NCBI GenBank assembly: GCA_003342895.1
Contig: PTFA01000409.1
Location: 372,001 to 436,000 of the forward strand
Direction of reading: 5' to 3'
Source of the DNA: Casuarius casuarius
Lineage: Eukaryota; Chordata; Aves; Casuariiformes; Casuariidae
DNA length: 64,000 nucleotides
The notes under the pieces were generated by a model. The model was given only the letters and a program-made list of their open reading frames with translations, ran no database searches and was not told where the DNA came from. Within the stretch, counting starts at the first letter, position 1. Each line of letters begins with the position of its first letter. Positions 27,271 through 36,557 of the stretch are shown one piece after another. A program made the position numbers and the translations under genes.

Positions 27271-28237
27271 GTGCAAAGAGGATGCTGTGGGTACACGGTG
27301 GGCAGCTTGTAGCACTAAAGTGTGTCTTTGGGCTGATCCGCTTGGGCTGCTGCGGGAGCAACCAGCCAGCTGAGAGTGACCCCTTCAGGGGAGGAGGTGA
27401 AGGGGACATCAACACCAGGGGTGGGTAAACTGAGAACTTTAGCCAATTAAAAAGGGAGCCCTTTCAGGCCGCCCCAGTTACAGTGATCGAGCAGACCTAC
27501 ATAAATGGGAGAGTGCCGCTCCCGGAGTGCGACCACTCAACGGTCTCTTACTTTGGGTGAATTTAAAGAAATGTGGGACACCTACAGCCGCTGCCCCAGG
27601 GAGATGCTGATGCAGTGGCTCTGGCGGCGCTCGGAAACTGGAGCTGCTGGGATGCAGTTGATGGCTTAAGAGAGCATTGCTTTGAGTGGTTTAGAGGCTA
27701 TGCCACTTGTAAATGCTAAAGGGAGGAAGACTCTGGAATTGATTGATGAAGGAATTTGTGGAGCAATGGCCTGATCCTGCTGTTCCTGCAAAAGAGGTAT
27801 CCCCGTGGAGGGACAAAGCGTGGCATTTGTAATGTCTCAGGCTGCTATGAGGTTCTTGGCAGCGTTTTGCAGGGATGAGGCTTGAAGTCTGTAATAAGGA
27901 TTGAAATTATTACCATACGAAACTCGGTCTGAGATATGTATTCACATTGTTCTAATACTAAACCCTATAGCCTGGTGCGTAGGGAGGAGGAAGGGAGTTT
28001 GTTAGGAGTACATTATTCAGACTGAGGAGGTTAATCTGGATAATCTGGTTCGCAACAGAAAGAGGTGGAGTGTTAGTGTATGTACGCACTGTTACAATGT
28101 TAATCCTTATTGTCTAGGAGGAAAGGTAGAGTTTATAATACATGCATATTAAGGTTGTGATGATGCTAAAAGTAGAGTTTCTAATGCGTGTTTATTTGAA
28201 CAGTTCTTAAATATGTTTATTGCAGAGGCAAGGAGTG
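26790..28237 (+). mobile_element. Remnant internal region of the endogenous retrovirus
   Basis: About 1.45 kb lies between the two LTR-like copies. The first 450 bp is G- and CpG-rich leader-like sequence without an open frame that makes sense. Around 27505-27774 is a short gag-like frame. From about 27880 the sequence becomes AT-richer and unrecognisable. No protease, polymerase or envelope motif was seen. A primer-binding site could not be assigned with confidence next to the left LTR. Confidence 0.45.
27505..27774 (+). pseudogene. Broken gag-like retroviral coding remnant
   Basis: An ATG at 27505 opens 54 codons ending in a TAA at 27667-27669. The same frame then continues open for another 34 codons to a TGA at 27772. 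The visible motif CPREMLMQWLWRR, with a W-D-T-Y stretch just before it, and a following small-residue/acidic pattern resemble the N-terminal part of gag from bird endogenous retroviruses; this is recognition by eye, not a search. Position and orientation (downstream of the left LTR, same strand) fit gag. It is interrupted, very short and non-functional. A chance open frame remains possible. Confidence 0.4.
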
Positions 28238-28930
28238 GAATGATTTGAACATAAATGGCAGAATTCTGATAGCAGGGTGCCCTGTGTGGGAAGAGGCTGT
28301 GAAATGCCCTGTGCTGGTTGCAGCCGGTTCCAGCCAGCTCTGAGACAACTGAAAACAACCCACTTCATGTCAAAACAGCAACTGTTCAGAGGAGCACATG
28401 CCACCTCTGCTCAAACATGTTTAAGGAAGGGCAGTAGCTGCTAGGGGTAGGAGACACAAAAGGGAATGCATGATGAGAAATGAGAAGAGACTCATTTAGA
28501 GAAAGGAAACGGAGGAGATGCAGGTAAGAAGGCATTGCTGGGGACGTGGCTGGAGATGCACTCTTATAGGGAGGTGCTCCCTGCCTTGAGGGGACTGTGG
28601 CCTGTGGAGGAACCCATGCTGGAGCAGGGGAAATGAGTAAGAAGTCAGGTGCGGCAGAAAGAAACTCCTAGCTACTGACCCCAGCTCCGTGCACAACCCA
28701 TCACCTCACCAAAGGGATTGGGAGGGAGGGAGTATAACATGTGGCAGCAACATGGGAGAGTGCAGGCAAAGGAGGGCGAGGGGAGATGCTGGATTGAAGG
28801 TGAGCCTGGAGCAGGGGGAGGAAAGGCGTTTTTCCTAAGTGTTTAACGGCCTTCTTTGTTTTTTGCTGTGTAAATCGGTAATTAAAAGTTTAGGTTAATT
28901 GGAGGAAATTAAGTGAAATTCCCTGGATGT
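28238..28930 (+). repeat. Right LTR-like copy, CpG-depleted
   Basis: This copy aligns with 26014-26790 in the same orientation but is strongly diverged. Many CpGs of the left copy are TG or CA here, for example CCTGTGG at 28611 where the left copy has CCCGTGG. I count only 8 CpGs in 28261-28860. The tail GTAATTAAAAG...AAATTAAGTGAAA matches the AT-rich tail of the left copy. The decay pattern is what long-term germline methylation produces. Confidence 0.62.
28714..28730 (+). repeat. G-quadruplex motif in right LTR
   Basis: GGGATTGGGAGGGAGGG has loops of 3, 1 and 1 nt. It is positioned like the G-run motif of the left LTR and survives although most CpGs around it were lost. Confidence 0.65.
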
Positions 28931-28954
28931 GATATATCCATATCAATGTACAGG

Positions 28955-31545
28955 TGATGTAAAATGGTATTGTTATCTCTTTCTTTTAAAGAATATTCTA
29001 CTTAGTATTTATTTTCCTACCTCTAAAATAACAGCACTCAGCATAGCAACACTTCATACACAGGAAGATAGTGACAGCAGCTCCTGCAAGAAACTGTTTT
29101 CAGAAACTATTATACAAGTAAAGAAATAGGAGGGGGAAAAAAAAAGTCTTTAAAGTGTATCATTCAACATCGATGTAGTAAATGAGGAGCACATGAAGAA
29201 CTGCTCTAGAGCCGAAGGTCCTCCCTTAAGCTTTCACTGAAACCAACCAACCACTGAATAATTACATCTGTAAAATTGTGTTTTTCCGGGTTGAATGGGA
29301 AGGTGAGGGAGTTGAAATCTCTTGACACATAGGTTTAAGTAAACTACGTGTTTCTGACATTTGATTTTTGCAGAAGGAAATGTCAGCTTTGAGGGTGGGC
29401 TGTCGTTAAACAAACTGTGTGCTGTTTTCTTACAGCTGCCTTTCACAGTGCAGTGGGGAATTTCTTTGCATTCCTAGGTCAGTTTAGGCCCTTTCCCCTC
29501 TTCACCTCTCATAACAGGAAAAAAAGAAAAAAAGAAAAGCTTTAAGTGACGGAGAAAAAAATGCTTCTCGTCACTTCCTGTTCCCACCTTTACATTTTCC
29601 CCTCCCCAAACCAGAAATGTCTTAAGAAGGAAATCTAGTTTTTATCCTTTATTCTTCTAATTTTCTTGCCTCAGCATCTGTAATGCGTGTGTGTGGGGGG
29701 GAACTGAAGCCTTTCTGATAGCTTCTGGGTTCCAGAATTGCTGCTACAGATGGTTAGTTTCAGATGCGCATTTTAGAATGACAATGAATGCTGTTTAAGT
29801 AGGGAACAATGTCTTTGCCTTTGAAGTATTTGAAAATGGACTAAAGAGAAGAGGCACCTTGGTGTTGCTAAAAGAATGAATGTATGCCTGTGTTCAAAGG
29901 TCTTCTGTTAATAGAAGACTAAGTTCTCAACTGGAGATTCTGCAGGTGGATGGCTGCTACATCTGTAGGTATTGGCTTGAAGTGGGAATGGATGAATCAT
30001 CAGGCAACTGAAGAAGTCTGCCACACAGTTCTTGGGAAAGTGGTGTCAGCAGAGGTAGCAAGTGTTTTTCTTCCAGTTACTCAGAGAATGAGACTTTCAG
30101 GAGTTACAAGCTTGTTTTCATCTCTAGTGGGACTGTACAGAGGAGGCTGAGAATGTGATGGCAGGAGACATTGCGACGGTGAGAGTGTCTGTGTTGGTGG
30201 GTTCGGTGCTGTATCGCGGTCCTGTTAAAGGACAGCCAAGACCACAAGGGGAGATTTCCCTTGGATTTCAGGACTGAAGTGATGCGCATCAGTTTAGCAA
30301 GGTGCATGTGTTGAGGAGGTCATGTTGCTGTATCATTTTTGCACTTATTGACAAAAAATTACTGCATTATTTGCCCTGTGCAAGTTGAGTACAGGATCCT
30401 GTGCTGCTGTTGAGTGGAGATGCAGGGTTTGGGAGCACATGGAACTGATACACAGCTGTGTGTGAACATGAGGTTGTTTTAGAAATGCTCACTAAGCAAA
30501 TTAGACAGATGAATAAATACAGCATGAAAAATACAAATTAGAAAGAAGCTGAGAGGGGAGCTTTGCAGGGAGGCTCTTTGAGCACACAGATAACCTGATA
30601 GAAACCTGCTTCATCCAGTGTTGAAATTTAATTAGCAGTGTGTAAAATGAACATCTTCACATAATAATTCTGGTTTGCGCTGGAACCTGTTACAGACAGT
30701 ATTCCCTACATCTTGGTAGCTCTGGAACCTGTTACAGATAGTGTTTTCTACACCTTAGTTTCCAACAAACATAAATATAGTTGTTAAAAAGCTCAGGTTT
30801 TTATTTCTACCAGGTAGGTTAGGAACAAGGGTTTTTTTACATTTTTCACACTTCCAGTGATCTTTGTTCTTCTTTTCACATAATCCATTGAAGGGAATAA
30901 AAGACAACTAGGAAGTGAGAAGCACAAGAGGCGATTTTATCCCATCTTTTTATAGGAGTACTGACTGAATAAAACACAGGGAGACAGTGGAAGCTGGATG
31001 AAGAAAGGTACATGTAGGGTTTATAGCTGAACATGATATCATACAGCTTCTCTGATAAAAATCTAAACAAAAGGAGTGAGTGATGACCTAACAGCAAATC
31101 ACTAAAAAAATATTGAAAAATTTTGGGGTCTTTGCACTACAAAGTAACTATAGGGAGCAAATCTGCATACACGTACTTTGCAGTTGACCTGTACAGGGAG
31201 GTAGGCATGTTGCATGTAATCCATCCAACAAATGTAGTAACTGTACTGCCATTTACAGTGTATAAAGTGCATGAAAGTCCTCTCTTTAACGAAAGGATCA
31301 TGTCTCAAAAGTGAAAGGAAAACTTTGTCTCAAAAGCTAAAAGGTCAAATCATCAGCTGTTATAAATTAGCATAATCTCACTGGCATCAATAAAGTTGGC
31401 TGACTTTTATCAGCTGCATATCCAGCCCTTTAATGTCAGCAGACCTATAAAAAGAGTAGCTGAGAAGTGGGAGAGGGAGAAAGAATTAAGATTTCTCATA
31501 GTGGGCAGGAATACTATTTCATTTATAAAATTGTTTTAAAAAGTA
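28955..31545. other. Non-coding DNA, no gene recognised
   Basis: No gene was recognised. A diverged 42-bp tandem duplication lies at 30680-30763. The remaining open frames (up to 73 codons) overlap on both strands without motif support. Confidence 0.55.
30680..30763. repeat. Two-copy tandem repeat, 42-bp period
   Basis: CTGGAACCTGTTACAGA begins at 30680 and again at 30722. The rest of each 42-bp unit (AGTATTCCCTACATCTTGG versus AGTGTTTTCTACACCTTAG) is related but diverged, so the duplication is not recent. Confidence 0.8.
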
Positions 31546-31549
31546 GTTA

Positions 31550-31995
31550 ACAGAATCCTAAAATAGACAGGGTTGGCAGGGGCCTTAGGAGGATCTCTGT
31601 AGTCCAACCTGCCGCTGCTCAGAGCAGGGCCAGCTCCAAAACTAGCTCAAGTCACTTGGGGCCTTGTCCCTTGGAGTTTTGAAGACATCCAAGGACAGGG
31701 ATCCCACAGTCTCTTTGGGCAGCCTGTGCCAGTGCTGAAGCACCCTCCTGGGGAAAACAGTCTTCCTTACAGCCACTGCGAGTCACCTGCCCTTGCCGCA
31801 GCTTGTTGCCCATCTCCTCCCTTTTGCTGGGCCCCTTTCAAAGAGTCTGGCTCCAGCTTCTCTAGCACCTCCATTATGGGGGTTAACCCATAGCTAGCCC
31901 CCTCTGTCTGCCCCATGGCCTTCTCCAGGCTACGCAAAGCCGGGTCTGTTAGGTTCTCCTTGTACTTCACATGCTGCAGACAATGGGCATTTTGG
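31550..31995 (-). mobile_element. CR1 LINE 3' end, copy B (inverted relative to copy A)
   Basis: This is the reverse complement of copy A at 20590-21160. Reading minus, it starts near GCCCATTGTCTGCAGCATG, continues through the same body and ends with CCCCTGCCAACCCTGTC and TTTTAGGATTCTG near 31550. By hand alignment over about 430 bp I find about 16 substitutions and one small length difference near the 3' end, with roughly 190 bp (copy A 20732-20920) showing no difference. It is more 5'-truncated than copy A. The incidental 67-codon minus-strand open frame is shared with copy A except at its last residues. Confidence 0.88.
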
Positions 31996-32049
31996 TGGCC
32001 CTTACTGGCTTTAAATACCTATTTATATGGACATACATTTACATTTTTT

Positions 32050-32108
32050 TATATATATATATATACACGTGTGTGTATATATATATATTTATTTATTTAT
32101 TTATTTTT
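32050..32108. repeat. Compound (TA)n/(GT)n/(TTTA)n microsatellite, hairpin-forming
   Basis: A TA run at 32051-32064 passes into ACAC, GTGT and GTGT, then another TA run and TTTA repeats to about 32106. The arms ending ATATACAC (to 32068) and starting GTGTATAT (from 32073) are complementary for at least 16 bp around a 4-nt GTGT loop. It lies about 50 bp beyond the truncated 5' end of CR1 copy B. Confidence 0.85.
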
Positions 32109-32109
32109 T

Positions 32110-35100
32110 GGATTAACAAGGAACTTGTTTCCGCAAAATATTTCGTCTTTCCAAGGAGCTGATGAAAGCTCCCTGAACATCACAAAGCTATCCCTGGCTT
32201 AAGTAGGTTGCTAGGTTCATTTTTGATTGTTACTGGAGAAATGCTGATTTAGTATAGAAAAAAGAAAATGCAATATTTGTCCTAGAAAATGTGCATATAT
32301 GCATTTTTATGATATGTGAGTATATTTAACATTCAGCAAATAACTTCTGTCCTTTGACAGATCAATATTTGTATTCCTGTGGAATGAAGAGTGTTTTTTT
32401 TTTCTTCAAGCAAAACTCAGAAGTATAGGTAATTCACAAAGTCTTCCCTGTGAAATATCTAGTACAGCAGACATTGACAAAAAGAACAGATGTCAGCATG
32501 ATATTCAGCAAACAAGTACTGAGGGCCATGTTTTGAATCCCAGTTTTACCTTAAGCACCAGGTCTCAAATTAACAGGACTCTGTTAATTTTTAATGTACT
32601 GTGTCAGTCAAAAGACCATTTCCTCATTGAGAAGAACAGTAAAAAAACGCCAGCTCCTTCAGAGTGTGCGTTAGGAAGCTAGGTCATGTTTTTTTCCCTT
32701 CTTCCCATACAGAAAGGAAAAATACTGCGTTATGCTGTTACATGCATGTGTTAGCCATCATCTATTAGCCATATGTGTGAGAGGTGTGTTCCAAGGGATT
32801 TGTCTGGTATGCTGGATACCTGAGCTGGCCATCTGGATATCTGAGTTCTGTAAGTTCAAAAGTTTTTTTGGAAGTTATAAAGCTTAAACAGTTCAGAAAT
32901 GGTTTTATTTAACAGCTTTAAAAATAGGAGAAAAAACATGTCAAACTTAGTCCTTAGTTGGACCTCTCCTTCGATCTCTTTGAGAAGTGACCTTCATGCT
33001 CTCTAAGAGACCAACCACTTCAGCAGCAAGCAGTACTGGAAAAGTTTTCTCTCTGACTCCACCTAAGCCATAGGTGAGAGTTCACTGATGCCAGGGTGCC
33101 CTGATAATTTTATCAGGGTTTTAAAGAGATTTTTACAGGCCTTGTTGGAACTGATTTTAAGTAAATTTTTTTTTTGTTATGTTCATCTTCCTTAGGGGGA
33201 AAAATATATATAAAATTAAAAAAAAGGCAGCAAAACACTTTTTTTTGTCAATGATAAGTTTTCACAGAACAATGAAAGACATGATTTTGTGCGCCTCCAT
33301 ATTTAGGACCTCAATGTAATGTACCTTCCGAATGAGCAAGGCTACCTCGGAAAATCAATGTGTAAGCGAGATACTGGCTCTAATTAAGTAAGATCATAAA
33401 ATGGCCTATAATGTTTATTACAGGAAGAATGACAGGAAGTCAGTTGAGTTTACTTCTGAATTTTGAAACTTTGTTGCTTTAGCAGTTTTGAAGTAACAAA
33501 CTGGGCCCTGTTATTTATGATCAGAACTGAATTACATTAACAGTCTGTATATGGCTTCTTGCCAGCTGTAATGTTTTGTAGCCTGACAGATATTCCTATA
33601 AAGCAGTCGTGATCTTCTGTTTACCTTCTAAACAATCTTCTGAAGAATTTTGTGGTCTGTTTTAATGTAATATGTGAGATCTCATTTAAAAGAAATTCAG
33701 ATTGTCAGTTTGGCAGCTCTGAGTTTTTTGATGTCCATAATACATTTGACTGAAATGAACAGATGCAACTGTGTTTCCCTCTTTAAAATGGAAATAATAC
33801 TAATCCAGAAATAGGTTTTGAGTAACTAGATCAAAGTCTTGCATAACAAGAGCATGTGTCGCAAAAAGGTACTTATATAAGCAGATGTTGAAGAACAACT
33901 TCATAGTTACATGCAATGACTGTTAAGTGTAGCCCCCAAATCCTGTCTGTACTGGAACCCAGCCATTCTAAAGTAATTATTCTGCTTTTTTCGGATGTCT
34001 CCGAGGAAGTAGCTTTCACAGGAAGACTCTGGAGAACTGAAATAAGACCGGTCAGAGGAATGGGAAATAAGAGAAGTTTCCACTCCATAAAGCTGCATTG
34101 TCTGCTCCCTGACCTTCCCTTAATCATCCATCTCAACCCCACTTGTCACACTACTTTCCAAATCCATGCTGACTGGATTCAGAATTCCTCTCCATCAGCC
34201 TTTCAGCCCGCTTGTGTGCCACCACAAAATTTAATTTTGTCTGCGCTACTGAGAAGTCTTAAGTTGTTTCTAGAACTGTTAGAGATAGGTTTAATCCCCA
34301 CTGAGTCTGGTGGCTTTAACTACTATTGTTTATTTCAGAAATCTGGAATACAATTTATTTCTGTCAAAAAGGCAGGAGAGTAACTTATATGCTCTGAATT
34401 CATGGGCTTTATGGGTTTTTTTGGCTGTTGTTGTTCTCTTGTTTGTTTTTCTTCTACCTAATTAGATAAAGGAAGAATAGTTGAAGGGGAAAACCCATCA
34501 ACATATTTTTCAAAAAGTACGTTATCAGAAAATAACTAAGCATAACATGCTTTTAAAAATGCATGTTGTCAGGCTCTCTTAAAGTAGTCCATAGTTGGGG
34601 GGGGGGAGAAGGGAATACCAGCAGATTTTTGCAAATTAATGGTATGCTATATAAAGATTCTGCAAGATCAGAAAAAAAATCACATTTATATGCCATATTT
34701 GTCCAAATCATAGAAAAAGATGTGTTCTCAATCTAAATAAAACCAATTACTGAATTTGAAAAAATGAAACCAATGATGATCTACATCACCTAAAGATACA
34801 TAGCCATTTTATGTTGATGAAGGTTAAGAGTCTCCTTTTGAACGGTATTCTCTGAAAAGTTTTGCTGGTGACACCATTGCCAGTATGTGTATTGTTCCTA
34901 TGATATGCCATTTTCTATATTTGTTTCAGTCTTTGCTATATAAAAGCAGCTCTGGAATAGGAAAACCTTTTCAGTCCTTTAAATTATTGCCATGTGCTTT
35001 ATTGCAATACTTTTAATTGCAGATTGTTGAAAAGATTAAGTTAGGTGGCAGGTTGCTCCCCTTGCCCCTGTATGTTCAACCTCAATGAAACATGAGTTGT

Positions 35101-35120
35101 GATAGAGACGTGAGCTGGTT
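32110..35120. other. AT-rich non-coding DNA, no gene recognised
   Basis: No gene was recognised. The plus-strand open frame 33916-34383 (155 codons) is the longest in the window outside GC-rich repeats, but it has no motif I recognise and is overlapped by an 89-codon minus-strand frame. A frame of that length is expected about once by chance in 64 kb. A nine- or ten-base G run lies near 34600. Confidence 0.55.
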
Positions 35121-35124
35121 AACT

Positions 35125-35459
35125 TATCAATGCATATAAATATCTGAAGGGAGGGTATAAAGATGATGGTGCCAGACTCTTTCCAGTGGTGCCCAGTGAT
35201 GGGACGAGAGACAACAGGTACAAACTGAAACACAGGAAGCTCTGTCTGAGTCTGAGGAAAAACTTTACTGTGAGGGTTACTGAACACTGGAATAGGTTGT
35301 CCAGATACCTTGAGGAGTCTCCATCCTTGAAGATACTTGAAAGCTGTCCAGATGCGGTCCTGGGCAGCCTGCTCAAGGTGAACCTGTTTGAGCAGGGGCG
35401 TTGGACTAGATGGTCTGTAAAGGTCCCTTCCAACCACCACCATTCTGTGATTCTGTGGT
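35125..35459 (+). mobile_element. CR1 LINE 3' end with octamer tail
   Basis: A typical avian CR1 3' terminus with sense on plus: TAAATATCTGAAGGGAGGGT near 35139, GACTCTTTCCAGTGGTGCCC near 35176, ACAAACTGAAACACAGGAAG near 35220, GTGAGGGTTACTGAACACTGG near 35271, then GGACTAGATGGTCTG and GTCCCTTCCAACC, ending in ATTCTGTGATTCTGTG at about 35443-35458. It is 5'-truncated to about 335 bp, as most CR1 insertions are. The octamer is intact, indicating moderate age. Overlapping open frames (65-135 codons) on both strands are incidental. Confidence 0.93.
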
Positions 35460-36106
35460 TAAAAGACAATTTTTCAAAACAAAATTTATTTTTCCACTTC
35501 ATTATATGCACATGTATAACACAGTGCTTAGATCATACCTTTTTTTATACAGTAAGATAGGAAATTTTCCATTTTCTGTATTTCTCATACATGTTACTAT
35601 TAATTAACTATACACTTATAAATGAGTGGTTCAGAATGATCAGAGCAGTCCATATGGATGGCCAGATCCTGCCATCAATTAGACCAGAGCAGCTCTTCTG
35701 AAGCACATGAAATTAGCTGAGATTTACACTAGTATAACAGAATCAATTAACTTAGACCCTAGTTTTTGGATAGCTAATTGGAGAAATATATGCAGTGATA
35801 AAAAATGTTAATTATTGTGGAATAATGTTCTGCAGAGAAATGGTGTCTTCTTTCATTCATTATTTTTATTTCCTTAGAGATCATGCCCCGGACTTCCTTT
35901 ACCTTAATTACAGATTTTCAAGGCTGGTGCAATCAGCTTTAAAATGTATGTGTATCTATTCTAGTTGTCTTCTGTAGTGTACTGTTGCGCTTATTCGATT
36001 GAAACTTAAGGAATTGTATTGTCACAGATGTTAATTTACTTCCTGTTAGAAAATGTGCCTAAAATGTTTTTTGAATTTTAGGGTATATGGTCTCTATTGA
36101 AAAATT

Positions 36107-36154
36107 AAAAATAAAACTGCAAGAGCAAATAAAAAATAAAACTGCAAGAGCAAA
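36107..36154. repeat. Two-copy tandem repeat, 25-bp period
   Basis: AAAAATAAAACTGCAAGAGC occurs twice with a 25-bp period, essentially identical, suggesting a recent slip or unequal-exchange duplication. Confidence 0.88.
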
Positions 36155-36531
36155 GAAAGGTCTGTAAGAAATTCCGTATGAAATGGACTTATATTTTTTT
36201 TTATCTGCTTTGAGTCATATGTTGTAACCAAACCAGGTAACATATGTTTCCATGGCGTGATGAGACATTGAATTATCAGTAAGGTTAAAAGGATAATGTC
36301 ATGATATTTGGTTTCATTAAAATGTATATACATTAGAATCTGTGTTAGTGCTGTTAAAAGTAGTCATTGGACTCTTTTCCTGTAATTTACACAGTGCCAA
36401 CCAGAGGCTGATAATATGGCAGAGCTGTGTGTGAAAGGTAGTTTATGTTACGAAATATTATTCATCTGCTTATTGACAACTAGTGTTACTCAGTGCAGCT
36501 GATGCCCTTAGAGGAAAATGAGTGTCATTAA

Positions 36532-36557
36532 GTTTACTATCTAGGTTTACTATCTAG
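36532..36557. repeat. Two-copy tandem repeat, 13-bp period
   Basis: GTTTACTATCTAG is perfectly duplicated head to tail. Confidence 0.9.

Larger units (their letters stand above)
26010..28950 (+). mobile_element. Internally deleted endogenous retrovirus (two LTRs plus about 1.45 kb)
   Basis: Two long GC- and G-rich blocks, about 26014-26790 and 28238-28930, align in the same orientation through their length. Shared landmarks in the same order are the GGTT(C)CAGCC phrase, CTGTGGCC(C/T)GTGG followed by CC(C)AGGCTGG / CCCATGCTGG and AGCAGGGG-type words, GAAGAGCAGAAAG / GTGCGGCAGAAAG, TGGGAGGGA, TTTCCTTAAGTGTTT / TTTCCTAAGTGTTTA, and AAATTAAGTGAAA. This fits a 5' and a 3' LTR of a bird endogenous retrovirus whose LTRs carry repeated CCCGTGG...CTGGAGCAGG words. 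Only about 1.45 kb separates them, so nearly all of gag, pol and env is gone. A broken gag-like frame lies between. The class (ERVL or ERV-K related) is not settled, and target-site duplications were not identified. Confidence 0.65.

Noticed and set aside
33916..34383. 155-codon plus-strand open frame
   Set aside because: Length is near the chance maximum for 64 kb on two strands, no motif or family resemblance, overlapping minus-strand frame, no convincing exon borders.
35036..35560. Several 124-135 codon frames on both strands
   Set aside because: They overlap a CR1 3' end with the octamer tail; no frame resembles a protein.
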